This document shows positions 38,701-48,633 of a stretch of 64,000 bases of DNA, one piece after another. Both the position numbers and the translations under genes were made by a program. The notes below the pieces were generated by a model. It did not search any database. It saw only the letters and a program-made list of their open reading frames with translations, and had not been told where the DNA came from. The number at the start of each line of letters is the position of its first letter. Positions within the stretch are counted from its first letter, which is position 1. Source of the stretch: Mnemiopsis leidyi (Eukaryota; Ctenophora; Tentaculata; Lobata; Bolinopsidae). The stretch is from NCBI GenBank assembly GCA_000226015.1, contig JH153493.1, forward strand, positions 5,658 to 69,657, in the 5' to 3' direction.

Positions 38701-41700
38701 GACCTGGGAGGAGTACCGGGTAATGATGCAGAACCTCAACAATGAGGACCCGGAACACGTTGTCTACACGGACAAGGAGCAGAAACACAAGTTTAGAACT
38801 GCTGATGAGAACGGGGACGGAGTTCTCAATCAGATCGAGTATGTAGCTTTCAAGAATCCCATGACAACGGACTACGTGTTGACGAGGATAGCTCAGGAGC
38901 TGCTCGAGGACCTGGATAAGAACAAGGACGGGAAAGTGTCGCAAAGTGAGTTTGTTCATCATGAGGCATCCAGAGTTGAAGACAAGGATGACAAGGAGAT
39001 TGATAAATTGAGGAGGATGGAGTTCAGGGGATCCATGGATCAAAATGATGATAAAAGTCTGGATTTGCAGGAAATTAAGAATTATCTTGATCCGCGAGGT
39101 AAAAACTTTGTGATGAATGAAGCAAGACACATGATGCACGAGGCAGACACTAACAGCGATAAAATGCTTAGTTTACAGGAGATAAAGGATAATTATCTTC
39201 ACTTCCAGCACCATAAAAACAATCCTGTCATAAGAGCTATTCACGATGAATTTTGAGCAAAGTTGGTAAATAGTAAAGAACTTTGTTTTATGAAATGAAA
39301 ATTCGTATTATTGAATTGCTATTATATGAATGAAAGGCAGGTCGCCTGTTTAGTGTGTGTGTTAGTGTGGGTACAGAAGTATTGTATAAAATAATCCATT
39401 TACAGTCTGTTTTGATGTCAGTGAATTTGATGGCTTACTTACTTACATTATTTTTTACTTGATATAACTATGACTATTGCTTGCTTACTTTATGAACATA
39501 AGTTCTTGTGACAATAAAAATTGAGCCGAAAGTTAACTTCTAAACTTCTATCGGTAGGAATTTTTATAAAGAAACTTTTAAGCACTTATATTAACGAAAA
39601 CTGAAAAAAGGTGCACGGAAGGTAAAATAATCTGCTCCAACTGTAAACTCACTGTTCGCAAAGTCTGGAGGTTCGTATTGTTCAGCCGCCTGCAGAGCAT
39701 CGCGACTTAACCGAGCAGCCACGCTTTCTCGCTCAAGTCTGGCGGCGGTAGACTCTGCAAGCGGCGGTGCCGGGGCAGTGGGTGCTGGAGGAACTCCATG
39801 TACTGGAGGGGGCGGCGGTGGCGGCACACTCCTGGTACTGGGCTGCGGCGATTTTAGTTTGTTTTTTAATGAAGATTAAACCCAATTTCACAATTCTATA
39901 AATCAACTTTCGAAGGACTGTGGTTTAAATTACAAACATTACTCACGATGGCCCTGGTGGGTGTCTGAGGTGGAGCTCGAAGAGAGTTCTCCAGGAGAGT
40001 TCTAAACCTGGTGTTAAGCAGGTTCCCCACGGACCTGTTCCTGGATAGCTGGTCAAGCTCGTTCTGTACTCCCTGACCAATTGTTAATGTTACGAACTGA
40101 TTAATGTGATAGTGAAGGTTTGCAGAAAACTTGCATAAATTTTTATAAAATATCCATCCTTCTGTTATCGGGTTCTTTCTAATTATCTGCAGTGTTCACC
40201 TCTGATCTGTACTAGAATTTACAGTTAACCTCCCTCTGATCTGTACTAGAATTTACAGTTAACCTACCTCTGATCTATACTACACTTTACAGTTAACCTT
40301 CCTCTGATCTATACTAAATTTATTGTTTACCTACCTCAGAACGTGGAGCTCGAATAGTGGAGTCCTGGTCTCTGGCGAAGAACTCCTCGAGCTGCTGGGC
40401 AGTCTCTCCCGAGCTGACTGCTCTGTCACCGTGCTGTATCCGCCTCAACTCGAACATTCTCTCTCTGCAAGGGAGAAGCGTGATTGAAGAAATGAATTGA
40501 TTGATGTAGCGTTGAAATATTAGATTTAATTGGTCTGTCGGTAGACACATGATGATTCAAATGCTTCATGTCAGAAACGTACCCTTTGCCCTTTGATGGA
40601 TCAGAATCATCGATATTTTTAACTTAATGTTAAACTCCTCGTTTGTATTTATAGGCGGAGGTGGATCGGGGTATGGTATAAACTCCTCCGTCTCAGCCAT
40701 TTTCTCAAACTTCTCTCGAATCTCCGAGAAGTTAAACTCTGCAATAGGTTTTTCTAGAAAACTGGTATGTCTGGTTTTTTGTTTGTAGATATCCTTTAAC
40801 TCTGGCTGATGGGTGAATATCAATATGCCCGGTGAGTCGAATTCAATCTGATGGTCGATGAATGACTGAACTTCAACTTCTGAAGATCGTTGAGGAGGAG
40901 GTTGTGTTTTCCGACTTTCCTGTTCTGTCCAAAGCGATGGAACTAGGAAGAAAGCAAGTGTAACAACAAACAAATACACTGCAACGCAAGAATGCTCTAA
41001 TGTTATAGTTCGCAATTCACAAATGAGCCAGTTTGCCAGATATAACATGTCCAAGATCTGCAGTCGGATTCACACGTGCGACATTAGGCTCGCACGTGCA
41101 GTATGATACATCACGAAAAGCAAGATTACGAACTATACGATTCCTGGGAGTGTTAAGGCTAATCTCAGAACACTCTCACTTAGTCCAGGACCCCAGAACA
41201 ATGAACTTGGGGGCTATTACACGGGGCGAATGCCTGCTTTTACATGATTCATGAGTGTGAGCATTGGTGGCTCTTTAACTCTCTCTCCCCATGCCTACTT
41301 AACGGAGAGCTAAGCAGTTACCTCATTAAGTGCATGTGAGAGCAGACAGTTGCGATTGAAATACACAGGCACAATGGTAGAGCTAGTGTAGTAGAAGGGC
41401 GAAGCTCAACATTTTCCTGCTGCAGTAATATATTTCAACCAAATCTTGAAGAACTGGAAACAAATGTTAGCACAATTTCGGTGTGCAGATACAACGCAAA
41501 TAAGTTCGTGTTTCTTGTCACTTCAACATAACAAGTTGTATTGCTATCTACGTAAAAGACGATTCGGTACTCAGTATACCGATAGAAACTTAGATAATGA
41601 AAACTAAACTTACATCCGCATCCTCTCCATGATTCCTGAAACCACATTGTTGATAGCATCCGACGCTTCTGAAGACACCTGAAAGAACAAAACCGTTAGA

Positions 41701-44678
41701 ATATCAATTTGACACGAATAATACCCGATGCATTAAATATTATAGTTGGTAATTCTTAGTTGAGTTCTCTTGATGTCGAAGAGTATAAATTCAAAGTGTC
41801 GTGATTGTTATTATTTGAGATGTTACCAGACCACTTTCGAAGCAATCAGCATTCTAGGGTGATTGTATCGAAAAGCGGATCAGATGACTGCATGCTGTTG
41901 GATCTAACCAGCTCACGTCGCTCGCTATCCGTGATGCGAGAAACTCCAAATTTCCCGGATCTTATCACCAGACAAATCCAGTAACATGCACTTATCAGAC
42001 GTGTCACGTGATCTGGCACGTGGAGCCCGACGTTTGAGCTCTCATTACCGCGTTAATGGGTCTCCATGACCAGTCAGCATGCAATAACAAGATTTGCTCT
42101 GGGGAGCATATAAGGATCACCACAACTTTAATTGTTATTTCCGTATCGTTCATTCTATTTCTACTACCATCTCTTAGATGTCTCAACAGATCATGGACTA
42201 TACCTTCTCTCCTACCTTCAAGAGGATTCGCAGGAGTGCTCTGTCCCGCAACTACCTGGGTCCTGAACGAGAGAAACTCAACCACTGTTCCAGAAAAGAT
42301 GGGGAGATCAGACCCACAGTAATGATCCACTACATGCCTCATCGGAAGTTCGAGACAGCAATCCTCTGTACCTGTGTTCCAGCTATCGAACTGAACCTCC
42401 CCTCCACTACCTCCAACCTCCAGACCAGCGCAGCCAACCCCTACAGCAGATCCGTCAACAACCTCAGTTTGAACAAACCCAACCTCACCAGACATCCTAA
42501 GAAGAGCAGATCAGTTAACAACCTTCACCTCAACAGAGTTGGACAGGATCACGGTTCCACCAAAACCGCTCAGAAGACCATCTACGTAGCGGACCACTCT
42601 ACCTGCTCCGAAAGACCCTTCCTAAAGAGCGTTACTGCTATCAGACCCTTGAAGCCCTCAACCAGCTGTTGGACTCTGAACGTTACGTTGCGTAAATCCT
42701 CCTCCTTCAAGCGCTTCATGATGAAACCTTATCACCAGATGAAGAGGAAACTCATCAAGAAGACAGTGAACCTACAGAACACCTCTCTGAAGAAAGAACC
42801 CTACTGCAGATTTACTCCCATCGAGCAGGATTTTCACACTGTAACTATTTAATCCAACTATTGCTATCGATTTTGCTTTAATTATGATTCTTTGTGTTAC
42901 TAAATTTATAATTTTACATAAAAAGTGTATGTTATTTATCTTCGACACAACCAAAAAACTTTCTATTTGACCTGCATTCTTATAACCAATAACCATCAAG
43001 TCTAGTCACGCCTCATACAATGGAGTTGTCTCAAGTATACACAGGGAGTAGTCTCGAGGGTTTCACCGGATCAGATAGACGAATTTCGTGTTTAACGATT
43101 GAGGCGTAACTGTTCACGTCACCACATAAAAGGAAAGGTGAGAAGGGAGGAAGCAGGTGTATCGTATCATTAGTAAATTAGATAACCCCGTAACATGCAT
43201 TTACCAGCAACGTTATGGGATCAGATGACGTTTTTATAAGTTGTTACGACGATTATGGGCTTGTGTGATCAGCAATCAAGCAATAACAAGTTTAAATACT
43301 GGTATAAAAGCACTACAATCCTTTTCAACTTATCCATTTTACTCAAAAAGTTTATCAGCAACATTTCTTTAACGATAACATGGATCTACAGATATTGGAC
43401 TATCCTTCTTCTCCATCCCTAAAGGAGACTCGCAGCCGCTTGGATTATCAGAACCGAAACTTCCTGGAACCAGAACGAGAGGGACCGTACAGTTACCGTT
43501 GCTCCAGAAATGACAAGGAGATCAGACCTACTGTTATCATCCACTACATGCCACACCGTACGTTCGAAACTCCTATCCTGTGTACCTGTGTTCCAGCCGT
43601 CGAACCTAACCTACTCTCTAAAGCTACCATAGAGGCCTCCAACCTACTTACCAGTGCAATGAGCCCCTACAGCAAGTCAATCAACAACCTCAGGGAGACA
43701 TGTCCTAGCCCCTTCGGGACTAAGAACAGATCAGCAAGTGACATTAACTTAAACAGAGATAGACAGCAACCAAGGAAAAGTGCTCAGGGGACCTTTGACG
43801 TGGCTGGTCTTCCAACAAACTCAGACAGACCGTTCCTGAAGAGCGCTACCAGTACCCGACCAGTTAAATCCTCTTCCAGCTGTTGGACACTAAACGTTAC
43901 CAGACAGAAATCCTCCTCCTTCAAGCGCTTCATGATGAAACCTTACCGCCAGTTAAAGGGGAAGCTTACCAGAAAGACATTAGACGTTCAGAAAAAATTC
44001 CAGCAGAACGAGCCTTACTGCCGATATGCTCAAATCAAACATTAGTACAGTAAACATGTTTTAGATGTTGTACCTTATAAATTTTAAGGAATGGTTATTA
44101 CTGTGGTTAATTTGTTGTAAATTACTAATTTTTGCTTAAAATTGGCGTTTCAATTTAGAGTGATAACGTGTGTGAAATGGTACATCACAAAAGTATGCAA
44201 TTTTGGACACAAACAGCATGCAGGAGAGATGGAAAGAACAGAAGCTATCATTTAAATCAAATAAATCTCAAAAAGCTAAAGAATCAATGGTTGAAGAATC
44301 AATGGTTAAGACTAAACGCGGGTTTTTAAACATGTAAATGCTCCGTTGCAACTGAAATAGAATTTCCACAGCTGTGCCCTTACTCACCTCCTCCCAATCT
44401 AGCACGGTTGGAGGCTCCTCCAGGTTGATTTGAGAGATCCTTCTGTGTAGCCGGGAACCTCCACTCCCAGTAGGAGACATTACAGCATCTGCAGCAGCAG
44501 GCCTCGACGAAGAAGGCAGAGATTCCCCGGAGGCTAGGCTGGGAGTGTCTGAACCCTGGGAGGTGGTTGATATCGGACCAGGACTTGCTGAGGTGGGAAC
44601 TTGAACTTCCACATCGTTAGGTGTAACCGGATCTGGGGTGATTTCCAGACTGTCTGGAAGTTGTTGTTGCTCGCTCAT
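35763..44678 (-). CDS. Multi-exon RING-finger protein (putative E3 ubiquitin ligase)
   Basis: Minus-strand exons, in order: 44388-44678, 41614-41678, 40583-40942, 40335-40462, 39947-40072, 39653-39842, 37678-37784, 36850-37029, 36532-36655, 35763-35965. From exon 3 on all phases agree (exon 4 needs the inner AG of an AGAG acceptor). The exon 2 to 3 junction does not keep frame, so a small exon is probably missed. The start is MSEQQQLPDSLE. Three similar modules appear: ERMFELRRIQHGDRAVS, ELDQLSRNRSVGNLLNTRFR and VEELFQRRLVSDVLHSTFR. Near the end a helix (MEMQRAIRQEVNAMM) precedes a C-terminal RING: CVVCLEYACDTVLYRCGH, then CCCFSCARAL and CPVCRAEVSDILRIYRST. The RING is neuralized-like; the whole order resembles a plant RING family. 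Likely a ubiquitin ligase; substrate unknown. Confidence 0.75.
36033..36114 (+). tRNA. tRNA-Leu (CAG)
   Basis: 82 nt, acceptor arms GGTGGGG/CCTCCACC, D-arm GGCCGAGTGGTCTAAGGC, anticodon arm CTACG-TTCAGGT-CGTAG (anticodon CAG), long variable arm typical of tRNA-Leu, and T-arm GCGGGTTCGAATCCCGC. No intron. The B-box GGTTCGAAT and a TTCTTTT terminator after the gene are intact. It lies in the last intron of the minus-strand RING gene. Confidence 0.97.
36201..36282 (+). tRNA. tRNA-Leu (CAG), second copy
   Basis: Identical over its 82 nt to the copy at 36033, 86 bp downstream, with the same CTTCTTTT tail. The flanks beyond a few bases differ, so the duplication is either short or old and kept identical by selection or conversion. 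Confidence 0.97.
36427..36526. repeat. Palindromic MITE-like hairpin
   Basis: CAGTAATTATGTACTGAATT (from about 36428) is repeated in inverse orientation as AATTCAGTACATAATTACTG (ending about 36513), about 23 bp per arm around a 40-bp loop. It lies in the RING-gene intron, a few bases past the donor of exon 36532-36655. Confidence 0.8.
38300..38352. repeat. Short tandem repeat
   Basis: Three copies of a 17-bp unit, TGTACAATGCACATTTT, lie just upstream of the EF-hand gene's main exon. Confidence 0.85.
38468..39256 (+). CDS. SDF4: CREC-family EF-hand protein, Cab45/SDF4-like
   Basis: Single long 3' exon after acceptor CCAATCTTCAG, 262 residues to a stop, phase 0. Six EF-hand loops start at exon residues 32 (DEDKNGKLTYEE), 71, 113, 150 (DKNKDGKVSQSE), 191 and 227. 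Loops 3 and 4 look canonical; 2, 5 and 6 lack the central Gly (RDK, DDK, SDK). It ends HDEF, an ER/secretory-pathway retrieval signal of the HDEL type used by calumenin (HDEF) and Cab45 (HEEF). The spacing and the MNEARHMMHEADTNSDKMLS block are most like Cab45. These proteins bind calcium in the ER/Golgi lumen. The exon with the signal peptide was not found. It lies within an intron of the antisense RING gene. A poly(A) signal AATAAAA follows near 39515. Confidence 0.85.
   Translation, partial: VLPACGGLDGSKDATKVDLDEEQINRYFKEADEDKNGKLTYEELPMWVRTMVHVHVRENVPTAKQEFREVDTNRDKIVTWEEYRVMMQNLNNEDPEHVVYTDKEQKHKFRTADENGDGVLNQIEYVAFKNPMTTDYVLTRIAQELLEDLDKNKDGKVSQSEFVHHEASRVEDKDDKEIDKLRRMEFRGSMDQNDDKSLDLQEIKNYLDPRGKNFVMNEARHMMHEADTNSDKMLSLQEIKDNYLHFQHHKNNPVIRAIHDEF
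40192..40330. repeat. 33-bp tandem repeat
   Basis: Four diverged copies of CTCTGATCTGTACTAGAATT plus TACAGTTAACCT in the RING-gene intron just downstream of the donor at 40335; each copy includes GTTAACCT/GTTTACCT. Confidence 0.85.
42109..42114 (+). promoter_or_regulatory. TATA box, first paralog
   Basis: CATATAAGG 69 bp before the ATG at 42178. About 27 bp upstream is GCAATAACAAG (42081-42091), and GTAACATGCACTTATCAG lies at 41982-41999. Closely similar motifs in the same order precede the second paralog. Confidence 0.6.
42178..42852 (+). CDS. Single-exon protein of unknown function, paralog 1
   Basis: 224 residues, intronless, basic. I do not recognise the family. Conserved blocks shared with the copy at 43380: EIRPTVMIHYMPHRKFET, ILCTCVPA, RSVNNL, ERPFLKSVTAIRP, SCWTLNV, KSSSFKRFMMKPY and EPYCR. 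No signal peptide, membrane segment or catalytic motif. The SVNNL motif occurs twice, with Ser/Arg around it, suggesting phosphorylated, disordered sequence with a conserved central segment. The gene sits on the + strand inside the first intron of the minus-strand RING gene and has its own TATA promoter. Confidence 0.75.
   Translation: MSQQIMDYTFSPTFKRIRRSALSRNYLGPEREKLNHCSRKDGEIRPTVMIHYMPHRKFETAILCTCVPAIELNLPSTTSNLQTSAANPYSRSVNNLSLNKPNLTRHPKKSRSVNNLHLNRVGQDHGSTKTAQKTIYVADHSTCSERPFLKSVTAIRPLKPSTSCWTLNVTLRKSSSFKRFMMKPYHQMKRKLIKKTVNLQNTSLKKEPYCRFTPIEQDFHTVTI
43303..43310 (+). promoter_or_regulatory. TATA box, second paralog
   Basis: TATAAAAG 77 bp before the ATG at 43380, preceded by GCAATAACAAG-like CAATAACAAG (43281-43290) and GTAACATGCATTTACCAG (43191-43208). 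This repeats the promoter order of the first paralog. Confidence 0.65.
43380..44045 (+). CDS. Single-exon protein of unknown function, paralog 2
   Basis: 221 residues, intronless, about half identical to the protein at 42178 by eye. Shared blocks: ILDYPSSPSLKETRSR near the start, EIRPTVIIHYMPHRTFET, ILCTCVPAVEPNL, KSINNL, RPFLKSATSTRPVK, SSCWTLNVTRQKSSSFKRFM and EPYCRYAQIK at the end. Conservation across the whole length and intact frames in both copies argue that both are real genes. Function unknown. AATAAA lies about 215 bp after the stop (44259). Confidence 0.75.
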   Translation: MDLQILDYPSSPSLKETRSRLDYQNRNFLEPEREGPYSYRCSRNDKEIRPTVIIHYMPHRTFETPILCTCVPAVEPNLLSKATIEASNLLTSAMSPYSKSINNLRETCPSPFGTKNRSASDINLNRDRQQPRKSAQGTFDVAGLPTNSDRPFLKSATSTRPVKSSSSCWTLNVTRQKSSSFKRFMMKPYRQLKGKLTRKTLDVQKKFQQNEPYCRYAQIKH

Positions 44679-44699
44679 ACTTCAAGTTTTTGTACTAAG

Positions 44700-46552
44700 A
44701 GGACCGAGCTGAGAACAAGAGGGGAAAACTGAGAGCAAGGGATCACCGATTGAAGATATTTAGAGAGCCCTCAGGGACCGTTCTGGCTAATGTTCTTGAT
44801 AATATGGCACCAAGTTCCAACAAAGGCAGCTTGAGACACAAAGTATTATTTCCGCAAACAGCCGCTGAATTATGTGAGTACAATTGAGCTAAATGTATTG
44901 TATTTGTACTGCACTCGGACAAGCGGTATCTAATTACGAGCTGTTAGCGTTACTTTATACCGCTAGTGTTATTTTATACAGCTAGCAAGTTATTAGCACA
45001 GTTGCCAAGTCTGTCCTCGTCACGTGACCGAAACTACACGGAAATCACACGGGCACAAAGTCTAGATCGAGGTTACCAAAAACAACCACAAGTTGTCCCC
45101 GAAAGCGATAAACTGCAACCAAGTATCTGGGTCTGGTTGTAGGAACTACTTTTATTCTCAATGCGTTTGATGACATCAACACATAATAGGTTGAATGAGA
45201 TTGGTGGTATTAGATCATGGTACGTGTTGTGTTACCGTTGTGCGGAGTAGCTAATGCATGACGTAATTATATCAAAGTTATCTCAGCTGAATAAGCTGCT
45301 ACCGAGTGGAGATGACTAGTAGAAAGTGGATGTTTGCTTGCTGGCAAGAAGTACATGTGAAGTGATGTGCGGCTTAAGCAGAGCTGCTTGTTAAGCAATC
45401 AGTACCGGTATTTCTGAGTTGCTACTTGGGTTGCACACGAATGTGCAGCCAAGTTTTTACAGCTATGTCTACGGAAATAACCACCTTTTCAGCGAGCAAC
45501 ATCACTAGAAAGAGAAAACAAGGTGNNNNNNNNNNNNNNNNNNNNNNNNNNNCGGCCAGCAACTTCTCAAGTAAAGATTGGATACTGATGTGATAGGACA
45601 TTAGGACCTTTTAGTTTGTTACTTGCAAAGTGCAACCGAAATAGCACTCTAGAGTTAATGCCCACGATTATTGACAAATCCTCGCATCAATTCAACTTGA
45701 TGCTGTACAGTCAAAACGTGAGAATTACTACTTAAATGTTTATAACACCAGATTGTGCGTGTACTGCGAAGATCTCACATGGGATAATGAGCTAAGCTCC
45801 TTACACCCAGCGGCCGGCACGCTGCTCATCCTCAATGATCACTATGCTCTGCAGTACCGTCAGTAGCTGACGTCTTGAGAAGCCACCCTAGACCCGCATT
45901 TCAATATTGTCAAATTTTGACAAAGATTTATAAAAGCTTGAAAGGTATAAACGTAATCCGTATGTGATTTTTTGATCATAGTTTCATTCAAAAAAAAGTA
46001 ATTAAAACAACGAGTTTAAGCTAAGCTTAGTTAATCAATTTCAACTGACATTATTTAAACGTTAGATGGTGCAAACCTAATAATATAATTGTAGCAATAT
46101 CGAGTTCGTACATTATCATATACACAACATGTTGATTGTTGGTATTACTAAATTACTTGTGCTGTCCCGTGATCGTAGTAAGTCTCCATGGTAACACACA
46201 TGATGCCATCACTCTTGTATTAACTCTCACATGACACAGCTATAAAGCGTCATGTTCCTTGCATGACTTGTCAATCGTACACTTCAGTAATTAGAAATAA
46301 TTAAACTGTAATCAAGCTACGTCGATTCAAGGAATTAGCTCCGCGTAAGCAGAAATATGGTTTGGACTTGTTCTGTTTTAATATCATGATAGAATTGGCG
46401 CGTCAGCGTTTGATAAAGCACTTGATTTCTTATATCCCGTGGGTTTCTGTTCACACATGACAGCACAGTGTATTTACTTTATGAATAAAATATGACACCA
46501 ATGAATTCGTTTGATCGTTTATTGGTTGTTTCAGATTATTCGCATGTACTAA
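44700..46552. other. Intergenic, no gene seen
   Basis: Between the RING gene's start and the end of the TPR gene. A 27-base gap lies at 45526-45552. AATAAA on the minus strand for the TPR gene is plausible near 46520. Nothing else is supported. Confidence 0.5.
45526..45552. other. Assembly gap
   Basis: Run of 27 Ns in intergenic DNA. Confidence 1.
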
Positions 46553-48633
46553 TCACATCATCCTTGACTTTGATTGTTTCCGAGAGTTGATCTTCTTAAC
46601 ATTTCCCTGCGGCACCTCCCCGTTTAGCCCCATCATGGGGTGAGCAGCACTTCTGTTGTGTAACTCCACCAGAAGATCAGCTCTGTGGAAGCCAGCATCC
46701 ACCAGATCCTTGATCCACGGGTACGCTCTCTGATGTCCCTTCTCCGCAAGCAGTTCCTCAGCATGAGCAAAAACTTTTTCCCAAAACTCGTCCCGCTCCG
46801 TGTCTGTCAGATTGACACAGTGTTGTCGGGAGATTACCTCTTGGAAATAACGTTCTGTCACCTGAGGATCTGCTTTCTGATCGAACAACGCCAGATAACG
46901 GTACCCCCGCTCCTGAATGGAAATGTCCTCGGAAGTAATCGCTCTCTTCAGCAGCTCCCTTGCTCGCTGGTATTCCTCCAACTTGCCACACACTATCCCC
47001 AACTCCAGCAAGGTCTCCAGGTTCGAGTTGTAGCACTTCTTGGCGGCGTTCTCAAACTGACTCCGTACAAGCATCAGCATCTCAGTCTCTCCCATCGTGT
47101 TGGTGGTGAGTACCCCGGGTCCTGAAACTGCTGATTCGGCAATTTCAGCAAGACTTTGTGCGTTCTCGTTTTCCTCTGACAGATCAGGGAGTTTCGTCAG
47201 GTCCATACCTGCTGTCTTGATGGCTAGAGTAAGGGATCTCTTGACGTACTTTCTCTTCTTCTTCTGAGCCTTGTACCACCTCAGATAGTGCGCCTTACCG
47301 AGAAGATGGAAGGCCTCAGCGGTTGGTGCTAGTTCCAGAGACTGTTGAAGAAGATCTATCGCACCCAGTTCATCGTCAAATTCTTTCCTTTCCATCCTGA
47401 TACTCGCTAAGTCACGGTAGATTTTAGCGTTCAACAAATTTTTGTTCTGTCTTAAGATCAAGGCGATTTGAGAGTCTAGTTGTACTGAGGTGAAAGATTT
47501 ATTTTCAGCCCTGATCTTTAGTATGACGATAGTGGCAGGTAAGAATCCTGGTTCAGTCATTAGGACAATATTCATTAGATTTGATGCTACTTTCAAAAAG
47601 AAGTCCCTTCTAGACCTATTTTCATGATACGATATTGTAAGCAAAGTTGCTGCCAACCCAAAATTAGCGTTCAAATTAGAGCTATTATACTTCAGAGCAG
47701 ACTCGTACATCCTCTTGGCGGCGTTGTTAAGTCCGAACACGTGGTAAGCGTACCCTAAGTTTGTCTTGGCTTCACTCATGTAAACACTCTCCTTGGTTAT
47801 CTGTAGGAAGTCTGCAGAGGACGTCAGATTGATCAACTTTTGGAGACACTCGTGGGCTTTTTCCGGGAAGTTTTGTCGGAGAAAGCAGTGTGCTTGATTT
47901 GCTATGCTTATTATGTTGTTCTCTTGGAGGGCAGAAACCTCGTGGAAATATCTGAAATATGAGGGAAATACTTTAAAATTGCAGTCAGAAATAGATTATG
48001 ATTTCACTTTTTTCGGTCAATGCATCGATACTGACTGACCAATTGGTGGAACCAAGCCTACAATATTTTAATCCAAACTTAGTAAATTATTAGTTTCCGG
48101 TCTACATGCAGTTTACAATTTGTGATAAAACGTTGAGTTCTATTGCTCTAATGAGGAAGACAAACCGGAAAGCGTAATTGTAGTTTCCTTGACAAGCATA
48201 GAGAAAACCCAGCAAATTGTATTGTGGGATCCGATACTTTGCTGGGACAGCATGCAGTGCAAGGATAACTTCATCAAGGATGTGTCTGCAACGTAATGGT
48301 GAGTAAATTGCCTTGTAGAATAGCTTTAAAGAATAGATTTAAAATCATCAGAAATAGTAGGCAAAAGTACAATGCAGATTATAGTAGACTTGAGTCGTCG
48401 GTGGTTAAGCACAGCACGATCATTGACCACTGTGAGAAAACAGATCGGCGAATTTTCCAAATTCTGCCGACTTGCTCATCAAAGAAGCGTGGTTTGGAAT
48501 CCAGAAACCTGTATCTGAGAGCCGATCCAGGCAGTCCAAGAGTAAAATGTGAGGGGAAGAATCGGATGAATTGCTGGAGTTCATCGCAGGAGTATTGCTG
48601 TTTTTCTGGCTTTAGGACGGGATTGAGGACGGG
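46553..48633 (-). CDS. TTC22: Tetratricopeptide-repeat protein, TTC22-like
   Basis: Three exons in phase: 48509-48633, 48166-48285, 46553-47951; 547 residues, with the first exon (start codon) not found. It begins PVLNPVLKPEKQQYS and has FFPSHFTLGLPGSALRY then YNLLGFLYACQGNYNYAFRY, resembling the start of TTC22 (LPGHFHLEM..., then a first TPR). TPR-type helix pairs follow through the large exon: AKTNLGYAYHVFGLNNAAKR, NLNANFGLAATLL, AFHLLGKAHYLRWYKAQ, LETLLELGIVCGKLEEYQRA and YRYLALFDQKADP. The C-terminus is basic (NSRKQSKSRMM). TPR proteins are protein-binding adaptors; nothing points to a specific partner. The TTC22 label is from family resemblance only; it could be another TPR family such as IFIT-like. 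Confidence 0.7.

Noticed and set aside
38522-39139. 205-codon minus-strand frame opposite the EF-hand gene
   Set aside because: Antisense shadow of an EF-hand coding exon; hydrophobic composition arises from complementing Asp/Lys/Glu codons.
40566-41054. Membrane protein with a hydrophobic segment upstream of PSLWTEQ
   Set aside because: The hydrophobic stretch is the translated pyrimidine tract of an intron ending at the acceptor before 40942; the coding part belongs to the RING gene.
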